A stretch of DNA of 41,385 bases from Thermoplasmatales archaeon UBA509 (GTDB taxonomy: Archaea > Thermoplasmatota > Thermoplasmata > Thermoplasmatales > Thermoplasmataceae): contig DAJC01000021.1 in NCBI GenBank assembly GCA_002498845.1, positions 1,315 through 42,699 on the forward strand, in the 5' to 3' direction. The translations under genes and the position numbers were made by a program. The notes beneath the pieces are model-generated. The model was not told the origin of the DNA, did not search any database, and was given only the letters and a program-made list of their open reading frames with translations. Positions within the stretch are counted from its first letter, which is position 1, and each line of letters begins with the position of its first letter. Positions 39,723 through 41,385 of the stretch are shown here, one piece after another.

Positions 39723-41180
39723 CTACACCTGATAAATCTGGTAATTTGGAGGCTCACTGACTATCCTTATGTCATGTGGATGGCTCTCCCTCAGGCCACT
39801 GGATGTTATCTTGACAAACCTTGATTTTGTCTTGAGTTCGCTGATATCCCGCGCTCCAACATACCCCATTCCTGACTTCATTCCTCCCGTAAGCTGGAAA
39901 AGAACCTCGTCAACTCTTCCCTTGAATGGAACTGCTCCCTCGACGCCCTCTGCTACAAACTTGTTTGATCCAATCTTTCCGTACCGATCGGAAATTCCAG
40001 TCTGTATGGCGCCCAGTGAACCCATTCCCCTGTAAGCCTTGTATTTCCTGCCGTTCATTATCATCTCGGATCCGGGGCTCTCCTCTGTTCCGGCGAATAT
40101 TGACCCAAGCATTACCGCATCGGCCCCTGCAGCTATGGCCTTCACAATGTCCCCTGAAAAGCGGATTCCGCCATCTGCAATAACCGGGACACCGTGCTTG
40201 GCCGCAATCTCAGCCACATCTGAAATAGCAGTGATCTGTGGGACTCCGATTCCAGCGATGATTCTGGTAGTACATATGGAACCGGGCCCTATCCCAACTC
40301 TCAGGCCGTCCACATCAAGTGAGATGAGATCCTCCGCAGCCTCGGCGGTGGCTATATTACCTGCCACTATGTCAACCGATACAAGTTTCCTCATCTTCTT
40401 GATGGAGTTCAGCACATTCTCATTGTGGGCGTGAGCAGTATCAATTACTATGGCATCCACGCCCTCCTTTTCAAGTGCCTGCGCCCTTTCCAGATCAAAG
40501 GGGCCAACGGCTGCCCCAACAAGAAGCTGGCCGTTTTCATCCCTGCTTGCTTCCGGGAATTTCTCCCTGTTTCTTATGTCCTTGGCGGTTATGAGCCCCA
40601 CAACCCTGCCATTCCTGTCCACCAGCGGCAGCTTCTCTATCCTGTTCTTGTGCAGTATCTCCACCGCTTCCTCAATTGGTATATTGTCATTGGCGGATAT
40701 GACCTTCCGGATCATTATGTCCTCAACAGTGTTTCTTCCCTTTCCTGCAAAGTCCAGATCCCTGCGGGTCACGATGCCCACCAGTTTCTCGCCGGAGACC
40801 ACCGGAAGTCCCCCGATGTTCTTTGTCCTCATTATATCCCTGAGATCGTCTATTGTTGTCTCAGGGGATACAGTGTGCACATTCCTTATTACAATGGTCT
40901 CCTCTCTTTTGACTCTTCTTACAAAGCCTATCTGCTGGTTCATGGTGATGTTTCTGTGAATTATTCCCAGTGCCCCCTGCTTTGCCATGGCCATTGCCAT
41001 CCCGCTCTCTGTGACTGTATCCATGGGGGAACTGACAATGGGAACCTTGAGTTTTATGTGCCTGGAAAAATTTGATGAAATATTTACTTCCCTAGGTTCC
41101 ACTGCAGTCCTGGAAGGAATCAGAAGGACGTCGTCATACGTGAGGGCTTCCCTTATCTGCTGGAATTTATCTGTGAACAT
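39723..41180 (-). CDS. guaB: Inosine-5'-monophosphate dehydrogenase
   Basis: A 485-residue IMP dehydrogenase. The barrel begins with ALTYDDVLLIPSRTAVEPRE. Two CBS domains lie about residues 95-205 (GLPVVSGEKLVGIVTRRDLD, KLPLVDRNGRVVGLITAKDI). The active-site loop is GIGPGSICTTRIIAG with catalytic C303, and the flap has YRGMGSLGA. It oxidises IMP to XMP in guanine nucleotide synthesis. The start ATG 41180 has a TATA box (41201-41210) about 26 bases upstream, so it is probably leaderless. Confidence 0.97.
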   Translation of the reverse strand: MFTDKFQQIREALTYDDVLLIPSRTAVEPREVNISSNFSRHIKLKVPIVSSPMDTVTESGMAMAMAKQGALGIIHRNITMNQQIGFVRRVKREETIVIRNVHTVSPETTIDDLRDIMRTKNIGGLPVVSGEKLVGIVTRRDLDFAGKGRNTVEDIMIRKVISANDNIPIEEAVEILHKNRIEKLPLVDRNGRVVGLITAKDIRNREKFPEASRDENGQLLVGAAVGPFDLERAQALEKEGVDAIVIDTAHAHNENVLNSIKKMRKLVSVDIVAGNIATAEAAEDLISLDVDGLRVGIGPGSICTTRIIAGIGVPQITAISDVAEIAAKHGVPVIADGGIRFSGDIVKAIAAGADAVMLGSIFAGTEESPGSEMIMNGRKYKAYRGMGSLGAIQTGISDRYGKIGSNKFVAEGVEGAVPFKGRVDEVLFQLTGGMKSGMGYVGARDISELKTKSRFVKITSSGLRESHPHDIRIVSEPPNYQIYQV

Positions 41181-41200
41181 GTTGACGTAAGGCTAAACGC

Positions 41201-41210
41201 CTAAATAAAT
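41201..41210 (-). promoter_or_regulatory. TATA box of guaB
   Basis: ATTTATTTAG on the minus strand is centred about 26 bases before ATG 41180. Confidence 0.6.
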
Positions 41211-41262
41211 CTGTTCAGAGCCCATTTGGAATATCCATTCAGTGGCCCTGTACAGGTCTGGA

Positions 41263-41385
41263 TCAGGATTCAATCCCATACAGTTCATGGGCTATGGATG
41301 AAGCAAATTCAATGGATTTTAAGGTTTCTGTGGTAAACTCATACCTTACAAGAGAATAGTACCGCTTCATTATTGCACTGGAAAT
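41263..41385 (-). CDS. C-terminal end of an unidentified gene, cut by the window edge
   Basis: An open minus-strand frame runs from the window edge to a TGA at 41265-41263 and gives 40 residues, MKRYYSLVRYEFTTETLKSI being the middle part, then EFASSIAHELYGIES. It is helical and charged. Too little is present to name a family; the RYYSLVRYEF stretch is loosely reminiscent of HEPN-like helices, which is only a guess. It lies 82 bases upstream of guaB on the same strand. Confidence 0.5.
   Translation of the reverse strand: MSSAIMKRYYSLVRYEFTTETLKSIEFASSIAHELYGIES

Noticed and set aside
1..41385. CRISPR array, insertion sequence, prophage or attachment site
   Set aside because: No regularly spaced repeats, transposase, recombinase or terminal inverted repeats were seen; tRNA-Trp is not followed by a direct repeat of its 3' end within the window that I could find.

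Overview
This window reads as a chromosomal segment of a Thermoplasmatales (Thermoplasmata, Euryarchaeota) genome. The evidence is a bacterial-HU-like histone (HTa) at the left edge, archaeal DnaG, the family D DNA polymerase small subunit, NreA, a family 4 uracil-DNA glycosylase, ribosomal protein eL41, and an intron-containing tRNA-Trp. Many genes have an AT-rich TATA-like box centred about 24-27 nt before an ATG or GTG, the mark of leaderless archaeal transcription. Genes inside operons tend instead to carry GGAGG or GGTGATC ribosome-binding sites. Genes are short, densely packed and often switch strand. I saw no insertion sequence, prophage or CRISPR array.

Layout. 1-5 kb: HTa, a small unknown protein with an endonuclease IV-like TIM-barrel protein, and the dnaG / Lon-like ATPase pair. 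5-8 kb: divergent amino-acid permease and FAD-dependent amine or amino-acid oxidase. 8-13 kb: a histidine-containing polytopic membrane protein divergent from protoheme IX farnesyltransferase, then an M61 peptidase with PDZ domain. 13-17.5 kb: two regulators, an unknown protein, rlmE-gcvH, a membrane-anchored DnaJ-type zinc-finger protein and the RNA cyclic phosphodiesterase ThpR. 17.5-20.7 kb: winged-helix regulator, MarC-like protein, and a PhoU-like/PiT phosphate pair. 20.7-22.8 kb: three unknown proteins in tandem. 22.9-25.7 kb: NreA with a spore-photoproduct-lyase-like radical SAM protein, then a metallophosphoesterase. 25.9-30.4 kb: a signalling cluster of SDR, PH-like/protein kinase, PP2C phosphatase, vWA protein and winged-helix regulator. 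30.4-34.5 kb: two MFS transporters and a Thermus-type isocitrate dehydrogenase. 34.8-35.1 kb: tRNA-Trp and eL41. 35.2-41.4 kb: PolD small subunit, EamA transporter, uracil-DNA glycosylase, a secreted membrane-anchored protein, IMP dehydrogenase and the end of an unknown gene.

The two parts most worth a second look are these. (1) The kinase / PP2C / vWA cluster resembles the bacterial TerY-P phosphorylation triad. Here the kinase carries an N-terminal PH-like domain, and the phosphatase and vWA genes follow a winged-helix regulator whose promoter region holds a 7+7 bp inverted repeat. (2) In the eL41-tRNA-Trp unit a 35-codon ribosomal protein gene stops one nucleotide before the tRNA. The 68-nt tRNA intron has box C, D', C' and D elements with guides that place 2'-O-methylation exactly on C34 and nucleotide 39.

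All assignments come from reading the sequence and remembered family signatures; no database search was run.
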